Positions 1-6,945 of a DNA stretch of 6,999 bases are shown piece by piece. Each line of letters starts with the position of its first letter. Within the stretch, counting starts at the first letter, position 1. The stretch comes from an uncultured Lachnospiraceae bacterium (GTDB taxonomy: Bacteria; Bacillota; Clostridia; Lachnospirales; Lachnospiraceae), in assembly GCA_946538445.1 (NCBI GenBank), contig CAMNGO010000107.1, forward strand, positions 1 through 6,999, given 5' to 3'. The translations under genes were made by a program, and so were the position numbers. The notes under the pieces were generated by a model that did no database searches, was not told the origin of the DNA, and saw only the letters and a list, made by a program, of their open reading frames with translations.

Positions 1-891
1 TACTTCCGGCTCCATATGAACACCGAACTTGTCCTGGATTTTTTTCTGAACCTGGCAGATCAGAAAGCGGACTTCCTGAGCAGTTGCCCCTCCGTGGTTC
101 ACCACAAACCCGGCATGTTTCTCGGACACCATGGCTCCTCCGACGGTATATCCCTTCAGTCCCGCATCCTGGATCAGCTTCCCGGCAAAATAGCCTGTGG
201 GTCTTTTGAAAGTGGATCCGGCGCTGGGATACTCCAGAGGTTGTTTTTCCTTTCGGGCACGGGCAAGTTGATCCATCTTCTCCCTGATTTCCTGCTCTTT
301 ACCCTGCTGTAACCGGATTCTGGCTCCAAGCACGATATAATTCTCATCAAAAACGATGCTGTGGCGGTAGGACAGATCCATCTCTTCCGCCTTCAGGGTT
401 ATGATTTCTCCCTGGGGAGTCAGCAGATCCACATCCACTAGGATGTCTTTCATCTCCCCGCCGTAGGCTCCGGCATTCATGGAGACGGCACCTCCGAAAG
501 AACCGGGGATACCTGCTGCAAATTCAAACCCTGTGAGGGACGCATCTAAGGCAACCCTGGCTATCTTTCCAAGGGAAGCCCCGGCCTGTGCTTTTATGAT
601 CTCCCCATCCCTTTCCACCTCTGAAAAGGATCTGCCCAGATGAATCACAAGGCCCCTGATTCCCTCATCCGATACCAGAAGATTGCTGCCGTTTCCCACA
701 ATAAAAAAGGGAACCTCCCGGGAACAGGCCAGCCGGCAGATCTGACGGATCTCATCCGCGGAAGAAACATCCACAAAAATATCTGCGGGTCCGCCGATCC
801 CAAAGGTCGTATGCCTGCTCATAGGCTCATTCACAAAAAAAGCTCCATGGGTTATAATCTGTTGCAATTCATTCTGAAATTCTTGTTCCAT
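1..891 (-). CDS. murB: UDP-N-acetylenolpyruvoylglucosamine reductase (MurB), 3' end cut by window edge
   Basis: MurB is the cytoplasmic FAD enzyme that uses NADPH to reduce UDP-GlcNAc-enolpyruvate to UDP-MurNAc, the second committed step of peptidoglycan synthesis. The frame reads without a stop for 297 codons to base 1. Visible hallmarks are TTFGIGGPA (residues 28-36) and GNGSNLL (66-72) in the FAD-binding domain, the GIPGSFGGAVSMNAGAYGGE stretch (127-146), YRHS (175-178), AGSTFKRP (224-231) with the probable proton-donor Ser226, and MEPEV (293-297), whose Glu296 aligns with catalytic Glu325 of E. coli MurB. The family is usually about 300 residues in clostridia, so only a few C-terminal residues should be missing. 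The short spacing after YRHS suggests the type II form, which lacks the extra E. coli loop. The ATG at 891 is chosen for the AGGAGA site 6 nt upstream; an in-frame GTG directly before it is less likely. It is separated from glk by a terminator and has its own candidate promoter. Confidence 0.96.
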   Translation of the reverse strand, partial: MEQEFQNELQQIITHGAFFVNEPMSRHTTFGIGGPADIFVDVSSADEIRQICRLACSREVPFFIVGNGSNLLVSDEGIRGLVIHLGRSFSEVERDGEIIKAQAGASLGKIARVALDASLTGFEFAAGIPGSFGGAVSMNAGAYGGEMKDILVDVDLLTPQGEIITLKAEEMDLSYRHSIVFDENYIVLGARIRLQQGKEQEIREKMDQLARARKEKQPLEYPSAGSTFKRPTGYFAGKLIQDAGLKGYTVGGAMVSEKHAGFVVNHGGATAQEVRFLICQVQKKIQDKFGVHMEPEV

Positions 892-897
892 CACATG

Positions 898-903
898 TCT
901 CCT
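898..903 (-). promoter_or_regulatory. Ribosome binding site of murB
   Basis: AGGAGA on the minus strand, 6 nt before the ATG at 891. It supports the ATG over the adjacent in-frame GTG (892-894). Another ATG at 894-896 is out of frame and runs straight into a stop. Confidence 0.75.
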
Positions 904-923
904 GCCATTAATCTACCTCTATA

Positions 924-952
924 ATAATACCGTATGGAATTTTTTTATACAA
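924..952 (-). promoter_or_regulatory. Candidate sigma-A-type promoter for murB
   Basis: On the minus strand TTGTAT (947-952) and TATTAT (924-929) are separated by exactly 17 nt in an AT-rich spacer. The -10 matches the consensus at five of six positions, but the -35 at only three. A second overlapping TATTAT lies at 921-926. The pair sits directly downstream of the glk terminator and about 32 nt before the murB start, which is where a promoter is needed if the terminator works. The assignment rests on motif and position only. Confidence 0.5.
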
Positions 953-966
953 TGTGAAATAAGGAC

Positions 967-996
967 AAAAAAAAGGATGGCTTTCTACCACCCTTT
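967..996 (-). terminator. Rho-independent terminator after glk
   Basis: On the minus strand AAAGGGTGG (988-996) pairs with CCATCCTTT (972-980) as a 9-bp stem with one G-U wobble. The loop is 7 nt (981-987) and a run of eight T follows (967-974, the first three of them also in the stem). It starts 26 nt after the glk stop and would close the uvrC-hprK-glk unit before murB. Confidence 0.85.
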
Positions 997-1022
997 AGTT
1001 AAAATTGCTATAGAATATTATG

Positions 1023-1958
1023 TCATTCGATTAACAGTTTTGCACTTCCATAAATCCCGGCATCGTTTCCAAGCCGGGCTATGACAAATCTGACATCTCT
1101 CTGTCTGCCATAGGTATTTTCCTCATAATAAGGCTTAATCGCATCGATTACAATCGTCCCTGCCTTGGAGACGCCTCCCCCGATGACAAACATCTCAGGG
1201 TCCGTCACACATGCTATGTAGGACAATGCCACGGCCAAGCGCTCGCCAAAGTTGTTCACCTGGTCCATAGCAAATTCATCCCCTGCCTTGGCTGCATCAA
1301 AGACATCTTTGGCAGTGATATCCTTTAGCTTATTAAGGGAGCTTTCCCGGGAGCCGTCATTCAAAGCAATCTTCGCCTGACGGGCAATCCCGTTGGCGGA
1401 ACAGTATTGTTCCAGACATCCTCTCTTGCCACAGTTGCAGAATGCTTCCTCTTCGAAATCGACACGCATATGTCCGATCTCTGCTCCAAAGCCATGGGCT
1501 CCACGCACCAGTTTTCCGTTGGCAATCACTCCGCCTCCCACGCCGGTTCCAAGAGTCACCATCACCATATCGGAACAGCCCTTGCCCGCTCCTTGCCACA
1601 TCTCTCCCAGAGCAGCCACATCGGCATCGTTTCCAACCATTACCGGCAGGCCGGAGAGCTCTTCCAGGATAGTTTTCACTTCTGTATATCCCCATCCCAG
1701 ATTTACGCAGGACTGGACATTTCCTTCCCTTGTCACCGTTCCCGGAACGCCGATTCCCAGTCCGATGAACCGGTCATAGGCATACCCCTGTCTGGCAGAT
1801 GTCTCTTTGCAGGTTGCCACGATATCCGCCAGGATATTCTTTCCGTTTTCACTGGTATCCGTCGGGATCTCCCATTTGTAGAGAAGCTGGCCTTCCGTGG
1901 TGAAGATACCGTTTTTGACTGTGGTTCCGCCCAAATCAATCCCAAAAATATACTTCAT
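1023..1958 (-). CDS. glk: ROK-family glucokinase
   Basis: The 311-residue product should phosphorylate glucose with ATP to glucose 6-phosphate in the cytoplasm, feeding glycolysis. It shows the ROK/ASKHA layout: the N-terminal phosphate-binding motif DLGGTTVKNG (8-17), GNDAD (109-113) with the probable catalytic base Asp111, the glycine-rich ROK block around LGTGVGGGV (136-144) leading into GAEIGHMRVD (158-167), and a structural zinc site made of His163 and CxCGxxGC (Cys174, Cys176, Cys181). The C-terminal IGGGVS (259-264) contributes to nucleotide binding. Length is normal for bacterial ROK glucokinases. The ATG at 1958 has an AGGAG site 9 nt upstream. Only 6 nt separate it from the hprK stop, so the two genes are surely cotranscribed and probably translationally coupled. 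Glucose is the best guess for substrate; ROK kinases for other hexoses (mannose, N-acetylated sugars) look similar, so the specificity is inferred from overall resemblance and context. Confidence 0.93.
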   Translation of the reverse strand: MKYIFGIDLGGTTVKNGIFTTEGQLLYKWEIPTDTSENGKNILADIVATCKETSARQGYAYDRFIGLGIGVPGTVTREGNVQSCVNLGWGYTEVKTILEELSGLPVMVGNDADVAALGEMWQGAGKGCSDMVMVTLGTGVGGGVIANGKLVRGAHGFGAEIGHMRVDFEEEAFCNCGKRGCLEQYCSANGIARQAKIALNDGSRESSLNKLKDITAKDVFDAAKAGDEFAMDQVNNFGERLAVALSYIACVTDPEMFVIGGGVSKAGTIVIDAIKPYYEENTYGRQRDVRFVIARLGNDAGIYGSAKLLIE

Positions 1959-1964
1959 ATCTGA

Positions 1965-2894
1965 TTACTCCTGTCCTTTGTTCAGGTTGCCTGTCACGCG
2001 GTTATATAACTCCTGTGCCGCATTGTAGCCCATCTTTTTGGCCCGGAAATTGCTGGCGGCAGACTCGACGATGACCGCAAGATTACGTCCCGGACGTACC
2101 GGGATGGAATAGCATACCAGCTTGTTGCCCAGAAATTCGATGGACTCTTCCCCCAGTCCCAGACGGTCATAATTCTTCTCCCGGTTCCAGTCTTCCAGAC
2201 GGATAACCAGGTCGATGTCACAGAATTCCCTCACACTTTTTACACCGAAGAGGCTCTTTACATCCACGATGCCGATTCCTCTCAGTTCGATGAAGTGTCT
2301 GGTGATGTCCGGTGAGGTTCCCACCAGCTTATCATCACTTACTTTTCGGATTTCCACCACGTCATCCGATACAAGTCGATGACCCCGGTGGATCAGTTCC
2401 AGGGCAGCTTCACTTTTTCCGATACCGCTCTCTCCCATGATCAGCACGCCTTCCCCATGGACGTCCACCAGCACACCGTGAATAGAAACACGGGGTGCCA
2501 GACGTTCGCTGAGCCATCGCACTGCCACTGCCACAAATTCCGAGGTATTCCTCTGGGTAGCCAGAATAGGTATCCCTTTCTCTTCCGCCACATTTAAAAG
2601 CCGCTCACATGGCTCATTTCCCTGAGTAAAAATAACACAGGGGATCTTATTGCTGAGGATCTCCTCGTAGATCGGAATCATTTTCTCATCCGGTATGGTT
2701 TTGAGATAGGCATACTCCGCATTACCTATGATTTGAATGCGGTTTGCCTGAAAGAAGTCAAAGAAACCGGTCAGCTGAAGGGCAAGTCTGTTAGCCGCAG
2801 CTTCGGTAATCTCTATCTCTTCGATATCTATATCCGGAAGAAGGTTCTTCAGTTCCATTCTCGCGACGAGATCTGTCAATTTCACCTTAAACAT
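1965..2894 (-). CDS. hprK: HPr kinase/phosphorylase (HprK/P)
   Basis: This bifunctional cytoplasmic enzyme phosphorylates the PTS carrier HPr on its regulatory serine and removes that phosphate. In Firmicutes HPr-Ser-P is the corepressor of CcpA, so HprK sets carbon catabolite repression and inducer exclusion. The 309-residue length is typical. Residues 1-130 form the variable N-terminal domain; the catalytic domain follows, with His139, the P-loop GESGIGKS (154-161), LVSDDVV (174-180) with Asp177/Asp178, the family signature ELRGIGIVDVKSLFG (203-217), DRLGLGEE (243-250) and PVRPGRNLAVIVE (265-277). These positions fall one residue before their equivalents in the well-studied Lactobacillus casei enzyme, as I remember its numbering. 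All key residues are present, so both activities are expected. The ATG at 2894 follows an AGGAGG site by 9 nt. It lies 40 nt after uvrC and 6 nt before glk. No ptsH gene is in the window. Confidence 0.97.
   Translation of the reverse strand: MFKVKLTDLVARMELKNLLPDIDIEEIEITEAAANRLALQLTGFFDFFQANRIQIIGNAEYAYLKTIPDEKMIPIYEEILSNKIPCVIFTQGNEPCERLLNVAEEKGIPILATQRNTSEFVAVAVRWLSERLAPRVSIHGVLVDVHGEGVLIMGESGIGKSEAALELIHRGHRLVSDDVVEIRKVSDDKLVGTSPDITRHFIELRGIGIVDVKSLFGVKSVREFCDIDLVIRLEDWNREKNYDRLGLGEESIEFLGNKLVCYSIPVRPGRNLAVIVESAASNFRAKKMGYNAAQELYNRVTGNLNKGQE
1968..1972 (-). promoter_or_regulatory. Ribosome binding site of glk, abutting the hprK stop
   Basis: AGGAG on the minus strand immediately precedes the hprK TAA (1965-1967), with 9 nt to the glk ATG. 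Ribosomes finishing hprK therefore cover the glk initiation site, the usual arrangement for translational coupling. Confidence 0.75.
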
Positions 2895-2903
2895 ATTGAT
2901 AAT

Positions 2904-2909
2904 CCTCCT
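2904..2909 (-). promoter_or_regulatory. Ribosome binding site of hprK
   Basis: A full AGGAGG on the minus strand, 9 nt before the ATG at 2894. It fixes the hprK start and suggests efficient independent initiation despite the nearby uvrC stop. Confidence 0.8.
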
Positions 2910-2934
2910 AACTTCAATCGGAATCCTTATGCCC

Positions 2935-4881
2935 CTATTCTAACATATCCGGTTCACTTTTAATAGCTTTCATATTGGTAGGATCGGATACTCCGTCCCC
3001 GGGATCAGAAATGGCCTGCTGATTCTTATGGAAGAAAGCGTAGATCTCCCTGGCCACTTGTTCCGTAATCCCATCAATGCTGCCAAGCTCCTCCACGGAA
3101 GCTTCACGAATCTTGCCGATATCCTGGTAATGGCGGAGGAGGGCTTTCCTTCTCGCCGGTCCCACTCCCTTGATCTCGTCAAGAACAGAATGTACCTGCC
3201 CTTTGCTCCGCAGATTCTTATGGTATTCTATAGCAAAGCGATGGGCCTCGTCCTGAAGTCGGGTCACCAGGAGAAATGCTTCGGAGTTCCTGGGGAATTC
3301 CACAATCTCATTTTTATAATACAGGCCGCGGGTCCGGTGAAAATCATCTTTCACCATCCCGCAGACCGGGATATCCAGATCCATTTCTTTTAACACCTTC
3401 AAGGCGATATTGACCTGTCCTTTTCCTCCATCCATCATCAACAGATCAGGAAAACGGTGAAATCCACCCGTTTTATTGCCCAGGGGGTCTGACCCCATCT
3501 CGGCGATTTCTCTTAAGCCGTGGGAAAAGCGTCTGCTGAGAGCCTCCTCCATGCAGGCATAGTCGTCCGGGCCTTCCACGGACCGGATCCGGAATTTTCG
3601 GTAATCGCTCCTTTTGGGTTTTCCTTTTTCAAATACCACCATGGAAGCCACATTCTGAAATCCGTTGGTATTGGAGATATCGAAGGCTTCCATGCGTACC
3701 AGGTCAGGTATTCCCAGCAAGCCTTCCAATTCCTTCATGGCACCGATGGTTCGTTTCTCTTCCCTTTTCAGTTTTTCACTGTCTTTGATCAGAACGTTCT
3801 GGGCATTTTCTCTGGCCAGCTTCATCATCTGAGATTTCTGTCCCCTCTTGGGTACCGAGATGGAAACCTTTCCTCCCCGTTTGTCACTGAGCCATTTTTC
3901 TAAAATAGGACTGTCCATGATTTCAACCTGGGTCAGGATTTCCCTTGGGATAAAGGGGGTTCCTACATAAAATTGTTTGATGAAATCCGTGAGAATCTCC
4001 GGATAGCCGGTTCCATCGATTCCGGTCATGTGAAAATGATCTCTTCCCAGCAGTCTTCCGTTCCTGATAAAGAAGATGGAGACCACCGCTTCTTTTCCGT
4101 CTCCGCTAAGGGCAATGATATCCCTGTCATCTCCATCGGTATTATTGATCTTCTGTCTCTCTCCGATTCGTCTGACATTTGCCATCAGGTCTCTGTATTC
4201 CGCCGCCTGTTCAAAATCCAGTTCTTCCGCCGCCGCTTTCATTTTTTTCTCCAGGTCTTCCAGAATACCTCTGTCATGCCCCTGCAGGAATTCCATCATG
4301 CGGTCCACGTTTTTTCTGTACTCTTCTTTGCTGATCCAGCCCTGGCAGGGGGCATCGCATTGATGAATCTGATGGTAGAGACAAGGTCTCTCTTTTCCGA
4401 TATCCTTGGGCAGAGACCGGTTGCAGTTGCGGATCCGGTAGACCTTCTGGATCAGGTCAATGCTTTCTTTCACTGCTGCCGCACTGGTGTAAGGCCCGAA
4501 ATATTTCGATTTATCCCGTCTCACTCTCCTGCAGAAAAGGATTCTGGGGAAGTCCTCCTGTACTGTCACCCGGATGTAGGGATACGCCTTATCATCTTTC
4601 AGCATGGTGTTATAACGGGGTCGGTGTTCTTTGATCAGATTGCACTCCAGAACCAGGGCCTCAAGTTCAGAATCGGTAATGATATATTCAAAATAAGCTA
4701 TATGAGAAACCATATGTTCAATCTTTATGCTGTGGTTATGGCCGGACTGAAAATACTGGCGGACCCGGTTTTTCAGGATTCTGGCCTTGCCCACATAGAT
4801 GATCTCATCCTTATCATTGTGCATGAGATACACACCGGGTTTTGCAGGCAGTTTTTTTAATTCTTCTTCAAGGTCAAACAT
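2935..4881 (-). CDS. uvrC: Excinuclease ABC subunit C (UvrC)
   Basis: UvrC is recruited by UvrB at DNA lesions and makes both incisions of bacterial nucleotide excision repair. From the ATG at 4881 the product is 648 residues, within the usual range. Domains in order are: the GIY-YIG nuclease for the 3' cut (about 12-95; GVY 16-18, YVG 29-31, probable catalytic Tyr29 and Arg39, acidic Glu74/Glu79); a four-cysteine cluster (Cys153, 167, 175, 179) matching the reported iron-sulfur site of UvrC; the UvrB-binding UVR helices (about 207-240); the RNase H-like nuclease for the 5' cut (DISNTNG 401-407, MDGGKGQ 483-489, DEAHRF 544-549 with His547); and tandem helix-hairpin-helix repeats (about 566-616). 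A polar, proline-containing tail of about 28 residues follows. The open frame continues 26 codons upstream to 4959, but those residues are unlike UvrC and run into the ftsH terminator, whereas GGAGG lies 6 nt before 4881. The stop is TAG. Confidence 0.97.
   Translation of the reverse strand: MFDLEEELKKLPAKPGVYLMHNDKDEIIYVGKARILKNRVRQYFQSGHNHSIKIEHMVSHIAYFEYIITDSELEALVLECNLIKEHRPRYNTMLKDDKAYPYIRVTVQEDFPRILFCRRVRRDKSKYFGPYTSAAAVKESIDLIQKVYRIRNCNRSLPKDIGKERPCLYHQIHQCDAPCQGWISKEEYRKNVDRMMEFLQGHDRGILEDLEKKMKAAAEELDFEQAAEYRDLMANVRRIGERQKINNTDGDDRDIIALSGDGKEAVVSIFFIRNGRLLGRDHFHMTGIDGTGYPEILTDFIKQFYVGTPFIPREILTQVEIMDSPILEKWLSDKRGGKVSISVPKRGQKSQMMKLARENAQNVLIKDSEKLKREEKRTIGAMKELEGLLGIPDLVRMEAFDISNTNGFQNVASMVVFEKGKPKRSDYRKFRIRSVEGPDDYACMEEALSRRFSHGLREIAEMGSDPLGNKTGGFHRFPDLLMMDGGKGQVNIALKVLKEMDLDIPVCGMVKDDFHRTRGLYYKNEIVEFPRNSEAFLLVTRLQDEAHRFAIEYHKNLRSKGQVHSVLDEIKGVGPARRKALLRHYQDIGKIREASVEELGSIDGITEQVAREIYAFFHKNQQAISDPGDGVSDPTNMKAIKSEPDMLE
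2937..2945 (-). promoter_or_regulatory. Possible extended -10 promoter for hprK inside the uvrC 3' end
   Basis: TGT followed by TAGAAT on the minus strand resembles an extended -10 element (five of six matches plus TGn). It overlaps the last codons and stop of uvrC, about 43 nt before the hprK ATG. There is no convincing -35 at the expected distance. It could give hprK-glk a supply of transcript separate from uvrC, but it could equally be chance. Confidence 0.25.
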
Positions 4882-4887
4882 ACTGAT

Positions 4888-4892
4888 CCTCC
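4888..4892 (-). promoter_or_regulatory. Ribosome binding site that decides the uvrC start
   Basis: GGAGG on the minus strand, 6 nt before the ATG at 4881. The resulting protein begins MFDLEEELKKLPAKPGVY, the normal UvrC N-terminus. The upstream in-frame ATG at 4959 lies within the terminator hairpin and encodes residues that do not resemble the family. Confidence 0.8.
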
Positions 4893-4925
4893 CATCCTGT
4901 TGGATGTCTTGTCTATCTGTATCTG

Positions 4926-4976
4926 AAAAAACCATTGTACGCAAAGAAGAAATTGTCATTCTTTGCGCGCAATGGT
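4926..4976 (-). terminator. Long-stem terminator after ftsH, possibly bidirectional
   Basis: An 18-nt arm at 4959-4976 pairs with 4931-4948 around a 10-nt loop; the only defects are one C-A mismatch and one G-U wobble. On the minus strand the stem runs into a T-run (4926-4931). On the plus strand the same stem is followed 3 nt later by six T (4980-4985), so it could also stop antisense transcription. The stem begins 7 nt after the ftsH stop. Confidence 0.85.
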
Positions 4977-4983
4977 CTGTTTT

Positions 4984-6891
4984 TTACTCGACTGCAGGTT
5001 CGGATTCCTCAGCGGGAATCGTCTCAGCCGTTATCTCCTCATCTTTCTGAGTGTTCTTCTGCCGGTTGAAAATCTCCATGAATTCCTTGCCGGTAATATT
5101 CTCACGTTCAATAAGGAAGTCCGCGATCTCATCGAGAACATCCCTGTTCTCCTTGATGATCTCCAGAGATCTTTCATAGGCATTCCTCAGAACCTTCTGC
5201 ACTTCCTCATCGATCTGTGCGCCGGTAGTCTCGGAGCAATTCATGACGGCACGTCCATCCAGATAGCGGTCCTGGACAGATTCCAGAGTAACCAGCCCGA
5301 AACGGTCGGACATACCATACATTGTGATCATGGAACGAGCGATGGATGTCGCGCGTTCAATATCATTGGAAGCACCGGTCGTGATGGATTGGAAGACAAC
5401 TTCCTCCGCTGCGCGGCCGCCGAAAAGACCTACCAGTTCATCCAGCATCTCTTCTTTGCTCATGAGATACTTCTCTTCCTCGGGAACACTCATGGTGAAG
5501 CCGAGAGCGCCCATGGTTCTCGGAACGATCGTGATCTTCTGGACCGGTTCCGCGTTTTTGCAGGTAGCGATACAGACAGCATGTCCCACCTCATGGTAGG
5601 CGACGATCCGTTTTTCTTTCTCATTAAGAATGCGGTCCTTTTTCTCCTTACCGGCGAATACGACCTCCACAGCCTCCATCAGATCATTCTGACTGACTGC
5701 GGTTCTGCCATCCTTAACTGCTGCAAGGGCTGCCTCGTTGATCATATTGGCAAGATCCGAACCTACGGCACCTGACGTAGCCAGAGCCACCGCATCCAGA
5801 TCCACTGTTTCATCCATCTTCACATCCCTGGAATGTACTTTCAGGGTCTCCACACGGCCTTTCAGGTCAGGGCGTTCCACGATAACCCTGCGGTCAAATC
5901 GACCCGGTCTCAGTAAGGCTTTATCCAGCACTTCCGGCCGGTTAGTCGCCGCGAGGATGATAAGACCCTTTGAGGAGTCGAAGCCGTCCATCTCAGCCAG
6001 GAGGGCATTCAGGGTCTGCTCCCGCTCATCATTGCCTCCAAATCTGCTGTCACGGCTTTTACCGATGGCATCCACCTCATCGATGAAAATGATACAGGGG
6101 GCCATACTCTGTGCCTGCTTGAACAGGTCACGCACTCTGGATGCACCGACACCTACAAACATCTCCACGAAATCGGAACCGGATAAAGAAAAGAAAGGAA
6201 CATTGGCTTCCCCGGCCAGAGCTTTGGCCAACAGAGTCTTTCCTGTTCCGGGCGGGCCCACCAGAAGAGCTCCTTTAGGAAGTTTGGCACCGATCTTCAG
6301 ATATTTGCCGGGATCATGGAGGAAGTCCACCATCTCTGTCAGACTTTCCTTGGCCTCATCCTGACCGGCAACATCGGCAAATGTCACCCCGGTTTTCTTC
6401 TCCACGTAAACCTTTGCATTGCTCTTTCCAACGCTCATCATGCCCCCGCCTCTTCCGAGGTTACGCATGATCAGGAACATGGCACCGTAAATCAGGACAA
6501 AGGGTAACACATAGGATAAAAGGATGGAAAGGATGGTTGAACTGGAGCTGGTGTTTTCCCTGGAAAACTTAACTCCGGAATCTCTCAGCCGGTCCACCAG
6601 TTTGTAGTCCGATATCGGTCGGGTATAATAGGTAGTCTTCATCACAGGATTGGTCTGCTTTTTCGGCTCGATCATAATCTTTGAATCGCCGACAGTCACC
6701 TCCTTGACCTCATCTTTCTCCACCATATTCAGAAATTCACTATAGCTGATTTCCTGCTGGTTTCCGTTTCGATATCTGGTCAGGAGACTTGAGAATAAGA
6801 GAGTGATCACCAGACAGATCGCCACCATGATTACGGCTGACCGGATATTTCTGTTCTTATTGGGATCCCTCCTCTTGTCTTTGTTATCCAT
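4984..6891 (-). CDS. ftsH: ATP-dependent zinc metalloprotease FtsH
   Basis: FtsH is a hexameric membrane-anchored AAA+ protease that extracts and degrades damaged membrane proteins and selected regulators. The 635-residue product has a basic N-terminus, a first membrane segment (about 18-38), an extracytoplasmic domain (about 39-117), and a second membrane segment (about 118-142). Next come a glycine-rich linker, the AAA+ module with Walker A GPPGTGKT (212-219), the pore loop MFVG (244-247), Walker B IIFIDE (267-272), and the second region of homology with RPGRFDR (328-334), including arginine fingers Arg331/Arg334. The M41 protease domain carries HEVGH (433-437; zinc ligands His433 and His437, catalytic Glu434) and the probable third ligand Asp510. 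The last 20 or so residues form an acidic tail, as in many FtsH proteins. The ATG at 6891 is preferred; a GTG two codons earlier falls inside the ribosome binding site. No clear promoter is visible in the short upstream gap, so it may be cotranscribed with the preceding gene. Confidence 0.98.
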   Translation of the reverse strand: MDNKDKRRDPNKNRNIRSAVIMVAICLVITLLFSSLLTRYRNGNQQEISYSEFLNMVEKDEVKEVTVGDSKIMIEPKKQTNPVMKTTYYTRPISDYKLVDRLRDSGVKFSRENTSSSSTILSILLSYVLPFVLIYGAMFLIMRNLGRGGGMMSVGKSNAKVYVEKKTGVTFADVAGQDEAKESLTEMVDFLHDPGKYLKIGAKLPKGALLVGPPGTGKTLLAKALAGEANVPFFSLSGSDFVEMFVGVGASRVRDLFKQAQSMAPCIIFIDEVDAIGKSRDSRFGGNDEREQTLNALLAEMDGFDSSKGLIILAATNRPEVLDKALLRPGRFDRRVIVERPDLKGRVETLKVHSRDVKMDETVDLDAVALATSGAVGSDLANMINEAALAAVKDGRTAVSQNDLMEAVEVVFAGKEKKDRILNEKEKRIVAYHEVGHAVCIATCKNAEPVQKITIVPRTMGALGFTMSVPEEEKYLMSKEEMLDELVGLFGGRAAEEVVFQSITTGASNDIERATSIARSMITMYGMSDRFGLVTLESVQDRYLDGRAVMNCSETTGAQIDEEVQKVLRNAYERSLEIIKENRDVLDEIADFLIERENITGKEFMEIFNRQKNTQKDEEITAETIPAEESEPAVE

Positions 6892-6895
6892 ATAC

Positions 6896-6901
6896 ACCTC
6901 C
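6896..6901 (-). promoter_or_regulatory. Ribosome binding site that decides the ftsH start
   Basis: GGAGGT on the minus strand, with GGAGG ending 5 nt before the ATG at 6891. The in-frame GTG at 6895-6897 overlaps this site and has no Shine-Dalgarno sequence of its own at a workable distance, so it should not be taken as the start. Confidence 0.75.
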
Positions 6902-6945
6902 GGATTCTATATTATTCCTTCTGCAACAAACCCTCTATTAAAGGA

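Noticed and set aside
16..924. Two plus-strand frames of 98 and 94 codons opposite murB
   Set aside because: Both are antisense to a continuous murB frame with FAD-binding and catalytic motifs, and neither shows a recognisable domain.
1407..1964. A 185-codon plus-strand frame opposite glk, with two other overlapping frames
   Set aside because: Several frames are open across the same conserved glucokinase sequence, typical of shadows. The His- and Cys-containing stretch is the reverse complement of the ROK glycine-rich and zinc motifs.
2895..2934. A terminator or riboswitch between uvrC and hprK
   Set aside because: The 40-nt gap holds only the hprK ribosome binding site; there is no stem-loop with a T-run and no room for a structured leader.
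3973..4860. A 295-codon open frame on the plus strand inside uvrC
   Set aside because: It lies wholly antisense to a clear UvrC with all its motifs. The translation shows no recognisable domain and looks like a reverse-complement shadow; I see no independent support.
4963..5775. A 270-codon open frame on the plus strand opposite the 3' half of ftsH
   Set aside because: It is antisense to the conserved protease domain, starts in the terminator region, and has no family resemblance. It is best explained by codon bias of ftsH leaving the opposite strand open.
5738..6364. A 208-codon plus-strand frame opposite the AAA+ region of ftsH
   Set aside because: Its Ser/Arg/Pro-rich composition is typical of reverse-strand translation, and it covers the invariant Walker and arginine-finger segments of ftsH.
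6902..6945. A promoter or regulatory hairpin upstream of ftsH
   Set aside because: TAATAT and TATAGA are AT-rich -10-like strings, but no -35 sits at 16-18 nt. The only inverted repeat is about 5 bp with a loop of around 20 nt, too weak to call.
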